Source of the DNA: Schizochytrium sp. TIO01 | Lineage: Eukaryota > Sar > Bigyra > Thraustochytrida > Thraustochytriidae | Length of the DNA stretch: 64,000 bases | Assembly: GCA_004764695.1 (NCBI GenBank) | Contig: SMSO01000014.1 | Span: 4,618,845-4,682,844 of the forward strand | Direction of reading: 5' to 3' | Shown here: positions 54,402-64,000 of the stretch, in pieces | Numbering within the stretch: the stretch's first letter is position 1 | Layout: every line of letters begins with the position of its first letter | The notes under the pieces: model-generated | The model's database searches: none | Seen by the model: only the letters and a program-made list of their open reading frames with translations | Told to the model about the DNA's origin: nothing | Made by a program: the position numbers and the translations under genes

Positions 54402-57400
54402 ACTTGACACACACGCATGCATGAACACGGATAGGATGGTAGGCGCCACGCCAAGTCGCCCGACTCTCGTTGATGGAATCCCTGGTAGAGGGCACTTTTC
54501 TTTGCCTTCCCTTCTCTCTCCTTCCTCTCCCTCCAGAGCCCGTCCGCTTTCTTCTTTTCAAGAAACAATCAGGGTAGCATGCTGAGTCACACCATAGTTC
54601 GTGCTGTACTGCACTTTTCTATGGAGGCACAGAGGTTCGCGAAAATTGGCAAAAAAGGCATTTGTTCGATATTTTTACGCCTTAGTTAGGGGCTGAGAGC
54701 ATATACGCGCATATCTCTCAATCAATACTGACTGCCATTTTCACTTACCTTAATAAACTCGGCCCTTACACATATTCTTTCACAATCCGGAGCTTTCTAT
54801 AAGGGGGGGAGGGGCTTTTTCTTCTTCAGCCTCGGATCTAAGCTAGCCCAATGCGCAACTGTATTGTTTCTCTCAACAATGTTATATTATCGCATCCTCA
54901 ACATGACGCTGCACGAGCAACGCACCTCTGGCAAATGTCTGCAGAATCTCACGCTCAACTCTTCTGGTAACCCTGACATATTCTCAGTAGAGATGAGAAG
55001 TGAAGAAGAAAAATGCAAGAGCCTGCACTCGCAAGCATACTTTCCTTATATATAACTCTTCCTGTTGCGGCAACTTTATAAGCAGCAGAAAAGAGCCGGG
55101 AAATTGTGTTTTTATGTTTGCTATCAGTGTAAAACGGTTCGCCCTTCTGCTTAACCCAAATTGATCGTCCTCACGTGTCCCTCCTGTTCCTCGACCACCA
55201 AAGATGAAAACCAAACAAGATATTATGAAATAAGCCAAAATTCCTCAGTTCTTCGAGCCTTAACAAAAAAACAAGATCTTAATTTGCAGTTCAAACAAAT
55301 CTATACTATATCAGGGTCTTGATGGCCTGATTTCTCTTTGACAGTAAACAGCTGTTTTTTTAATTGTCGCCAAACATAAATGTTCTTTTTGCTTGCTTCT
55401 TTTTGTATTACGGCTAATTACTACGAGACAGGATCTTTTGTTATTACATCTTGCTCGCTCAAGGTTTGGCCAATAAATAACTAGCTTTAATCTTTGCTCT
55501 AACCAAAGTATAGGTGTTCGATTGGACTAGTGTTTTTCCCGCTGGGGCTGAAATACTACCTGTACCATGTTAGATGGTGTATTGCAGAATGAGCCAAAAA
55601 CACAAAAATATGGAATTTCATTAGAAGAAAGTTCTGTCATCTCTTATAGATAGGTTTTCTATAAGTTCAGGTCAACAAAACCGAATTTCATGATGGATGA
55701 GAAATAACGAATAACCCCAAGTCCCTAATGTACAAAACGTGCTTCAACACATCTCCCCCTGGAACCTAATTCAAGGACGGCAGATGCACTTTATCTGCAA
55801 TTGTGTTCAGCTCTTTAAGAATGCTTTAGTCAGCCATTGCGTCAAATGATACAAATAAACTCCAGAAGAGGATCTATCGTTATTGTGTATGGATTGAATC
55901 AAATCAAGTTAATTGGCTTGTCACATTACTTCTCACCTTCCGTTTTCATTTCAGTCTATCGCCTAAGAGTTGTGGGTTTGAGCGTTGAGGAGTCTAGCTC
56001 CATCCTCTAAATATTACTGCTGAGATTTTCAATTGAAAGGAACTAGTAGACAAGACACTGCTAGAGTTCTTGGTGTCCCTTTGTGAAACCCTTACTGACT
56101 TAATTACAATAGAGCAAGAGCAGGCAGCCAGATCTGTGTGGCTGCCAGAGCCAAGAGTTCAAAGTGTGACTACACATATGTTAGACCAAGTATGGTGTAA
56201 TATTAATCGCGATGGTTGAAGAGGTTGCAACCTAACCCCACCGATTATCTCTAACATCTTTCAAGAATGAATGTCTTAACCTCCTTAACTACTACATGGA
56301 TTCATCTGTCATGGAATTCATTCTCCAGGACAGCAGTTCGCTAACTTTGAAATCAACCTTCTTAAAGCCTTCATCAAGACTCTTGCCTTCATCTTTATAG
56401 TCAACTTCAAGCTGGCCAAAAGCATCTTTCAGCAGTTACATTGCGCAAACTCATGTACAATGTGCTAAAACCAGGTTTAAAAGCTTGAAGAAAGAAGCAG
56501 GTACAAGTAAATGAAGCCGTCTGATCGTCCCGAAATCAAAGGATTGATAGAAGTAGCCATTGACCAGTGAGAAAACGTTGGCGGTCATTTTTAGTAATGT
56601 CTAATCAATAGATACACAAGAAAACAAAGTAACTTCGTGATGTCCTTGCTTTAAATATCTAACAACCAGCTTTGCAGTTCCTGTGTAGAGCTACTAAGAC
56701 TATCACCAGCAATAAAGGCAGGGTATTACGTTCGCTATAGAGATTTTAAAAAAGGTATTTTAAAAAAAGAAAAAAGTATTTTAATGGAGGTGTTTGTCGT
56801 GCTTCTAGTTTGCAATCAAAAGGAAACACGAACAAAGCGCTTGTACAAGGCTGTTTTGCACTATTGTGCGAGCTATGTTCGTAACTTGCAAAGCTCTAGC
56901 AAGACCTTGAGCAGTTTTTGCTAATTCGTAGACTGACGGAACATCTCCAACTATCTGAAGCTGAACAATAACACAATTACTTTGAAGATAAGGTTTAACA
57001 AATCAACGCATAAGCCTTCCCCTAAAGCGCATGGTGAACCATGTTTTGGCAGCGACAATAATGATGGCGAAATTGCATGTTTCGCTGTGCCGTCCTTCCA
57101 CTTCCTCCCTTCCTGACTGAGATTAAACTTCTTGAAAAGGAGGGCCTAGTAGTTTATAGTGGGTAAAATTGGAGCCTTCATAGGTCACACCTTTGACGAT
57201 CTCCGTTATTTATTTCAAGTGTTAACATGACATCTGAAAATCTTTTCGAAGGATGTCAAAGTCTCAGGGAAGTCCCTTGCGGATTCTCGCAAAGAACCAA
57301 ATAAGCAGGAGTTCTGGCTCGCCCTTGCAACTCATATAAGATCGTCATGAACATGGAACGTGCTTCTCACGGATTTTGCCTTCCTTAAAGTTCAAATCTC

Positions 57401-60400
57401 CATCTTTGTCTAACAAGCATTCAATATATTGACCTAACAAAATCCAAAGGCATCTGTGTGTAAAATGGTCATCCAGGATGGCCCAACCATATGATTGTTT
57501 TTTTTATTACTTTCCGACCATGAATCTATTTCGTAGAGTGCGAAACAAAGCAGTAAAAAAACATGCCTAATACTTTGGTGTTTGTTCATCCGAGTATGTC
57601 TGTAGAAATGACGAAAATCCATCTATTTCTTGCTAGCGAAAGTCTGAGCAGGTATCTGAAGCGAAGGAGCTTCTTAAGCCTCTCATAGTAACTATCACTT
57701 TTGTATTATTCTAAGAACGGCCTTGCCCTCTGTTGCGACCACGAGCCATACTGCCTTCTTTATAACAACGGGTTATCTGCAGAGGTACCGAGTGAGGAAC
57801 GAGTTTCAAAAGAATTATCAAGAGTGTGGGTCTTGGAGCAGTCTTGTCCAACGGAGCCTATGGCAATGCACTTCCTAGATGTACGGAATGGCAGACAACA
57901 CTTTTAATACCAGCCATGGTGACTACAGCTCTTTGATTATGGATTTTCCCAACCTAAGACAGCGTCTAAATTCGGCGTTACCCCGGAGTCTTCGTGCGAA
58001 CCCCTCCTCTGGGATTAGGGCATAATTTCTATTCCAAAGCAGAGTCCAGATAGAAATAGAAGATCTGAAAACACAAAGGATGAGCGGGTTCTCGTCATTC
58101 AAAGATATAAGACTTTCTTTTCGAGCACAGTATGTGACGTGCATGTATGAAACTTTGTCCCTGGCGAGCATCGCAGACAGACCTGGGAACAAGTTGAGGT
58201 TCTGGGGTTCAACTGTGTGCTCGCCTACGTGCTGCATAAATACGTTGGATCCTGTATTCTTGTTTTGTATCAGTTCTGGTAGGGACGAAGCTAGCATGCG
58301 AGAGGATTCTTGGCCTTTAGACTGACAAGACATCATCCTGAGTTCAATAGCAAACGTGCGCCACCAAAACCAACTACTATAATTTATAATGAGAAGCAAT
58401 CAGTTCTTGAATCCCATGCTTGTGGCGTGCATCGCTAAAACGAGTTCATACAAATAGATTGGTACATATGGAGAACTAGTTATAAGAAACAAGAAATTTT
58501 CCAAATTCACCCTTAAGGAGCTTCAGTGGCTATGTAGATTTCGCAAGCCAGAGCTAAAAACTCTCCAGAGAAATACTCAAGGACATAAGCACGTGATTTT
58601 TTAAAATTTCAAGGAATTCGAGCGCTTACCATATCATCACCGCATACAGGAGGAAGCCCTTCAAGAAGCAAACAGTGAGTAAGTAAAGGCTGCTTTATAT
58701 TCTCAAAAAGAATGAGTAGGAACTACCATCGGCACTGCAATGGAGCAAGAGATTGAAGACTGCCACACCACTAGTTGGGATTTTGCACCTGTTCGAGCGA
58801 GTGGTGTCCCCTCTCTTCTCTTCTTTGAGGGGTTTAAAGGAGGGCCAAGTACGTTAGGCAATTTTTGAAATGCCCCTTTTCTGACATTTCTTCTGCTCTG
58901 TAACCCCTGGACCTCTTCATCATAAGCTGTTTGATAGACTTGAAAATCGATGGGACCATTTGGTGCTTTGGAGTAGCGAAGCTACAAGGAAGCTAGATTA
59001 GCCCAATCTCAACCTCGCCGTGCACAAATAAATTCGAGCGTAATTGTTGGCGATATGATTGCATGAGCGAGATCTTTGTAACTCTATATAGCAGAACCCC
59101 GTGGCTCCCCCACCCTTTATGGTATATAATTGCTAAACAAAAAAAAGGCTCGTTAAGTGTTCTGTCCTCATCGATCATTATTTAGACAGTCAACTCTTCC
59201 TTTTAGTATAATAAGGTTTCCAATCGCATTATGGCAAAAATTGCTGCATTTCTTCTTTGAAGCTTTTTGCAACTATGTAGGACCCTTGTCTTCAGCTTTG
59301 TTAATCAAAGGAACAGAAGTATCATAGTTCGGTACCATTGCGACTGTGAGGACTTTTCTCAATACAAATTTGATTACTGAATGATCTACTAGAAACATGA
59401 AGGTCATTTGTGCAAACTCGACTCTCTAAAGAGGGGGTACATGAAATTCAGAAAATCTTTTTACGTTTGCATGTTGAACGTCGGTGCTTCTCCGTAAGCC
59501 CAGGCTGAAATCCTAAATCGCTTTAAAATCAATTCTCTAAATACAATTTTGATCCTTCAGTAGGTTGTCGCGCACTGCATTTGGAAGGGGGTTCAAGTCA
59601 TTTTAGAACTGTTGGGTGCATATCTGGCTATTTCGATCTATGCATTCGAACTCCTATTCAAATTTATAACAAATTCAATTCAAAAATTGAAAAAATAAAA
59701 ATATTCAAATTTACCCTTCTTAGAAAATAATGGTTCAGAAAATTAGCAAATCCTTTCAAAGTTTCAAGCACCTACTTTGTCCCTCCTCAGTTGTGTTGAA
59801 AAAGTAATGAGCATTTTAGGAAACATTTCTTAGGCTTGCTGATGATCAGCAAGCAAGATTTACAAACATGTGCTTTCGTCGCTCATTTGAAACGCACTTG
59901 ACAAGCGGGTATTCATTCACACAAGCAAACGGATATTGCTTAGAGCAAGGTACTACTACACCCCATATTAACGAAGTCTGCTTCAGATACGCAGAAAACT
60001 TGAATAGTTGAAAAAGACAATAATTTTTTTAAAGTAAAAAATAAAAGAATTTGCGATAAAGATAAAAATGATAAATTCTGGATAAAAAATGAAAGAAGAA
60101 AGGTTTTTCTCGCAAAATGTTGACATGGACGGAGAGGGTCCCCTGTGCACCACAATCTGGTGCGGATCCATGCGCGACGTACATAATTGAATGTCTTGAC
60201 CGTGGTCGAGGCTGAAATCAGCGCGCACGGGAGAGATAAGTAAAAAGAGAGGTATGAAAATAAGAGACCGTTCCATCTTAGGCTGGGCCCCACAGGAGTA
60301 TGTATATCAAATCTCGTGAGACTGAGCCAAAGGAAGAGCAGTTCAGATCTTAGGACAAGACAGGCAGGCAGGCATTGCCAATTCAAGATGAACACTCGAT

Positions 60401-60461
60401 CAGCTGTAATCACTGCGCAGACCTACCGACGCTAAACCCGAACTGGGCCACCCCCGTGCAT
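54402..60461. other. gene-poor AT-rich region, 6 kb
   Basis: No supported gene. The first 150 bp are the 3' flank of the bHLH-like gene. Frames near 54864, 57701 (plus), 57923-58399 (minus) and 58080 (plus) are short, lack domains and overlap on both strands. AT-rich runs are common, for example 59640-59720 and 60010-60090. There are no long microsatellites, in contrast to the other gene-poor stretches. Confidence 0.5.
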
Positions 60462-62429
60462 TTACTTGCGCATGGCAGTGACCTTCTCGATGAGGTAGTC
60501 CACAACCGAGGGGTCGGCGAGGGTGGACACGTCGCCGAGCTGGTCGTGCTCGAGGGAGATGAGCTTGCGGAGAACACGGCGCATGAGCTTGCCAGAGCGG
60601 GTCTTGGGGAGGGCCGGGGAGACGATGATGTAGTCCGGGGAGGCGAAGGGTCCAATGACGGCGCGGATCTGGTTCTTGAGGGCCTTGAGGAGGTCCTCGT
60701 CCTCCTCGAAGCCGATCTTGAGGATGACGTAGCAGGCAATACCCTCACCCTTGACCTCGTGGGGGAAGCCAACACAGGCGGCCTCGGCGACGGCGTCGTA
60801 GGCGACGAGAGCGGACTCGATCTCGGCAGAGCCAATGCGGTGACCGGAGACGTTGAGCACATCGTCGACACGGCCGGTGACGAAGAAGAAGCCCTCCTTG
60901 TCACGGGTGACACCATCACCGGTGAAGTAGTAGCCGGGGTAGGGCTTGAGGTAGGTGTTCATGTAGCGCTCGTGGTTGTTGAACACGGTGCGGGTCATGG
61001 ACGGCCAGGGGCTCTTGACACAGAGCACACCGGAGGACTCCTCGCCCTCGACGAAGGGGATGACCTTTCCGGACTGGGGGTCGAGGACCTCGAGGTCGAT
61101 ACCGAAGAACGGAAGAGTGGCGGAACCGGGCTTGAGCGGGGTGGCACCGGGGAGGGGGGTAACAATGATACCACCGGTCTCGGTCTGCCAGTAGGTGTCG
61201 ATGATGGCACAGCGCTCCTTACCGACGTTCTTGAAGTACCAGGTCCAGGCGGCAGGGTTGATGGGCTCACCGACGGTACCGAGGACACGGAGGCAGGAGA
61301 GGTCGTACTTGTCGACGTACTCAGTGCCGTGGCGCATGAGGGCGCGGATGGCGGTGGGGGCAGTGTAGAACTGGGTCACGTGGTGGGTCTCACACATATC
61401 CCAGTAGCGGCCAGCATCCGGGTAGAGCGGGGTGGACTCGAACATGAGGGTGGTGGTACCGTTGGCGAGGGGGCCGTACACGATGTAGGTGTGGCCGGTA
61501 ATCCAACCGACATCAGCGACACAGGAGTAGACATCGCCGGGGCGAAGATCGAAGATGATCTTGCAGGTCTGCATGGCGTAGAGAATGTAGCCAGCAGTGG
61601 AGTGCATGAGACCCTTGGGCTTGCCGGTGGATCCAGAGGTGTACAGGTAGAAGAGAGCATCCTCAGCGTCCATGACCTCAGGGGGGCAGTACGGGCGCTG
61701 GCCCTCGAGCTCGGGCTCGATCCAGATGTCGCGGTCCTCGTCCATGGCGACCTCGTTGCCGGTGCGCTTGAAGACGAAGGTCTTCTCGACGAACTTGCAG
61801 CCATCGATGGCGGCATCAACGGTCTTCTTGAGAGGGATGATGCGGCCACCACGGAGACCCTCGTCGGCGGTGACAACCCACTTACAGCGGAGATCGTCGA
61901 TACGGGCACGGAGAGCGTCGGCGGAGAAGCCGGCAAAGACAACGGAGTGGGGGGCACCGATACGGGCACAGGCGAGCATGGTGAAGGCGGTCTCGGGGAT
62001 CATGGGCATGTACAGAGTCACGGGGTCGCCCTTCTTGATGCCGAACTTCTTGAGAACGTTGGCAATCTGGCAGACCTTGTGGAGCACCTCAAGGTAGGTG
62101 TACTCGACGGCCTGGCCAGGCTCGTCCTTCTCCCAGATGATGGCAATGTCATCACCGCGGCCGGCCTCGACCCAGCGGTCAAGGCACTGCTCGGACACGT
62201 TGAGCTTGCCACCAACGAACCAGGCAAGATCACCGTTGGTCAAGTTACCGATGCGAACAGCGTCGAACTCGCGCATCCACTGGAGCTCGGTCTTGGCAAG
62301 ACGGCCCCAGAAACCGGTCGGGTCACGAACGGAGTCATCGTGGAGCTTCTTGTACTTGTTGAGGCCGGCAACGTGGGCACCCTTGGAGGAGTGCGTACGC
62401 ACCTCGTGCACAACACCGTCCTGGGCCAT
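60462..62429 (-). CDS. acs: acetyl-CoA synthetase (AMP-forming)
   Basis: This 655-residue enzyme has the length of the acetyl-CoA synthetase family (about 650). It activates acetate with ATP and CoA through acetyl-AMP. It shows the P-loop YTSGSTGKPKG (263-273), DTYWQTETGG (411-420, with the acyl-pocket tryptophan W414), YYFTGDGVTRDKEGFFFVTG (500-519), and TRSGKLMRR with K614, the conserved catalytic lysine that is regulated by acetylation in bacteria. There is no PTS1 or obvious presequence, so cytosolic or nuclear location is likely. The coding sequence is unusually GC-rich and strongly biased to C/G-ending codons, implying high expression; the opposite strand is open for 692 codons as a side effect. 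It supplies the substrate used by malate synthase at 21384. The ATG at 62429 fits the family N-terminus. Confidence 0.96.
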   Translation of the reverse strand: MAQDGVVHEVRTHSSKGAHVAGLNKYKKLHDDSVRDPTGFWGRLAKTELQWMREFDAVRIGNLTNGDLAWFVGGKLNVSEQCLDRWVEAGRGDDIAIIWEKDEPGQAVEYTYLEVLHKVCQIANVLKKFGIKKGDPVTLYMPMIPETAFTMLACARIGAPHSVVFAGFSADALRARIDDLRCKWVVTADEGLRGGRIIPLKKTVDAAIDGCKFVEKTFVFKRTGNEVAMDEDRDIWIEPELEGQRPYCPPEVMDAEDALFYLYTSGSTGKPKGLMHSTAGYILYAMQTCKIIFDLRPGDVYSCVADVGWITGHTYIVYGPLANGTTTLMFESTPLYPDAGRYWDMCETHHVTQFYTAPTAIRALMRHGTEYVDKYDLSCLRVLGTVGEPINPAAWTWYFKNVGKERCAIIDTYWQTETGGIIVTPLPGATPLKPGSATLPFFGIDLEVLDPQSGKVIPFVEGEESSGVLCVKSPWPSMTRTVFNNHERYMNTYLKPYPGYYFTGDGVTRDKEGFFFVTGRVDDVLNVSGHRIGSAEIESALVAYDAVAEAACVGFPHEVKGEGIACYVILKIGFEEDEDLLKALKNQIRAVIGPFASPDYIIVSPALPKTRSGKLMRRVLRKLISLEHDQLGDVSTLADPSVVDYLIEKVTAMRK

Positions 62430-62863
62430 TGTGTTCTTAAGTTAAAAACTTGACTTGAAAATCTAGTACAAGTTGATCTTTTTGCTTTGCTGTTGGGGGA
62501 TTACGGTTCATTCGGGTGACTCAAATGTCAGTTGTTCTGTTCATCTTCAAGAAAGATAGCAAGCATGCAACATCGCCATTGTCATATATCGAGCAGCTGA
62601 GGAGTCCCCAAGTCGATATTCTAGACATATGTAGAGAGAAGTTTGCAGCACCTACCGCTGCACGCCAAGCGTGAAGACGCTGGCAGAGAGCAGCAAGTGC
62701 TTCGACTTCTCCTGTTCTAGCCCCTTCAAGAGCAGGGAGATGTTCCCATTCCTCTGCCCAGTATGACAGATGTGTGGAATCATGGAACAAGATGATCGAT
62801 TATACATACGGCTGTTGCTGCTGCTTCTCATATCATGCAAGAGCAGTATATATGCATCAAGCA

Positions 62864-62884
62864 GGCAGCAGCAGCAGCAGCAGC
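62864..62884. repeat. CAG triplet repeat
   Basis: Six to seven CAG units in the upstream flank of the acetyl-CoA synthetase gene; not inside a supported coding region. Confidence 0.75.
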
Positions 62885-63289
62885 ACGGCAGGCCGACTGT
62901 CTTGGCTGATCATCTTCGTTGGGCTTTCTTGTTGACGTACCTAGTTGAGGCGAGCGGTGTTTGGGGTTTGCTTTTCCTCGGTCGCCTTCGAGGTTTCGAG
63001 TTTGCTGGCAATGGGAGCGAGGCAAGCCAAAGCCTTGTCTGCGGCTCTGCGCCTTTTACTATCTTCATGCCTAGCCTCCACTTAGCTCTCTCTAGCAGTC
63101 CCATCCCTCCAGCTTTCTCACTCTTCCTCCCTCTCTTTCCCACTGCCTCTGAGTGGCCCAGTGGAGGCCCACCTTTCGTTCTCTCTTCTTCCCCTTAATT
63201 TCGCCCCTCTATCCGCTTTCTTTTTCCAAGCTTTCTTCCACAGAGTCAGACTCTTTCAATTTCTTTTGACGTCAGTTCCCACTTTCCTT

Positions 63290-63313
63290 TTCTTTCTTTC
63301 TTTCTTTCTTTCT
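63290..63313. repeat. TTTC tetranucleotide run
   Basis: Five to six TTTC units within a longer pyrimidine-rich tract. Confidence 0.75.
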
Positions 63314-64000
63314 TTTGCTGTGTCTTTTGAAAACCCACTATTCTTTTGAAGTTCTTCTATCCTTTCAAGGCAATTTTTCTTTCATCCGGTCCTTTTTTTA
63401 ATACTTCTTTATTTCTTCTTCTTTCTAATTTTTTAATTAATTTAAACACATGAAAAGTTGTTTCGCGCAATCAAGACCAGAGCTCCTTTGTGTTAGTTTT
63501 TTAAATGCTTTTCGAAACCTAGTTCGTCAGTTTGTTTGTTAGTTTCCTGCTCAAAATCTCTCGATCAGTTAGTTAAATATTTAATCAGATCGAATCAGTT
63601 TTTCTTTCTCCGTTCTCTCTGTTTGGCCCCTCGAAATCGCTGTGCATACGACGACATCATCATCTTAATTCCTGGCCGAGAGTGAGCGTCGCTGTCTCTC
63701 TCGGCAGGCAGCCAGGCAACGCTTAAGCCTGCTCGGCCAAAGGAAGCCAGGTCCAGGAAGAGACGCTCCGCGGCTCGAGGGCGCCCCCCTTTTCGAGGCA
63801 CGCAAACGCTCCAAGCAGAGCGGCTGGAAAGGCACACAGAGAGAGATCTTCTCCTTCTTTTTCCTCTTCTTCTTCTTTCTTCTTCTTCTCCAAGGGCCAA
63901 TAATTTTTATATCTCATCAATTTTAAAACAATAACTTTCTTCTTTATTTAAAACAAAAGTGTACTGATGATTCTTGGGATTAAAAAACAATTTTTTTTTT

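Larger units (their letters stand above)
62430..64000. other. 5' flank of acetyl-CoA synthetase, pyrimidine-rich
   Basis: No supported gene. This is the upstream side of the acetyl-CoA synthetase gene (minus strand). A CAG triplet run lies at 62864-62884, TTTC units at 63290-63313 and TTCTTC runs at 63843-63892. Long CT-rich stretches (63100-63450) give Ser/Leu/Phe-rich frames that are not genes. Confidence 0.55.

Noticed and set aside
62770-63198. 142-codon frame upstream of acetyl-CoA synthetase
   Set aside because: It passes through the CAG repeat and CT-rich leader sequence; the residues are low-complexity Leu/Ser/Phe/Pro.

Overview
This is a protist nuclear genome window. Evidence: several genes carry GT-AG introns, reading frames are monocistronic and separated by kilobases, tetranucleotide microsatellites are abundant, and the proteins are eukaryote-specific (Rab GTPase, mitochondrial pyruvate dehydrogenase kinase, TBC, LIM, a CIPK-like kinase). 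A bacterial-type malate synthase G carrying a C-terminal SKL peroxisome signal, together with the gene style, would fit a stramenopile such as a labyrinthulomycete. That placement is inference and cannot be proved from the sequence alone.

Layout. 0-4.8 kb: repeat-rich flank leading into a CIPK/SNF1-related kinase (+, 4780-6228). 7.6-8.5 kb: mitochondrial-type Nudix hydrolase (-). 12.6-13.4 kb: Rab5-like GTPase with one intron (+). 14-21 kb: microsatellite-dense region with a decaying coding locus around 16.9-18.3 kb. 21.4-23.6 kb: malate synthase G (+). 24.3-25.6 kb: TBC-domain protein (-), diverging from a nucleolar RRM protein of the NIFK/Nop15 type (+, 26384-27334). 28.7-31.5 kb: a three-exon IQ-motif protein (+). 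33.8-35.2 kb: LIM protein (+), converging on a pyruvate dehydrogenase kinase (-, 35728-37143). 39.2-39.6 kb: small unknown helical protein (-). 41.1-45.9 kb: tandem pair of class I aminotransferases (+) with a possible small spliced gene between them on the other strand. 46-52.6 kb: gene-poor. 52.6-54.4 kb: bHLH-like protein with a 1.28 kb intron (+). 54.4-60.4 kb: gene-poor, AT-rich. 60.5-62.4 kb: acetyl-CoA synthetase (-), followed by a pyrimidine- and repeat-rich flank to the end.

Functional theme. Three enzymes touch acetyl-CoA: acetyl-CoA synthetase makes it from acetate, malate synthase G uses it with glyoxylate (the SKL tail places this in the peroxisome), and pyruvate dehydrogenase kinase limits its production from pyruvate in mitochondria. 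They lie on different strands and far apart, so this is not an operon and co-regulation is only a hypothesis. Malate synthase and acetyl-CoA synthetase have strongly biased, C/G-ending codons compared with their neighbours, which suggests high expression and explains the very long open frames on their opposite strands.

No mobile element, CRISPR array, rRNA or convincing tRNA was recognised. I found no clearly new multi-gene system. The most unusual items are the peroxisome-tagged malate synthase G, the CIPK-like kinase, the bHLH protein with a duplicated RWS motif, a TBC protein lacking its glutamine finger, and short cryptic introns that restore broken frames.
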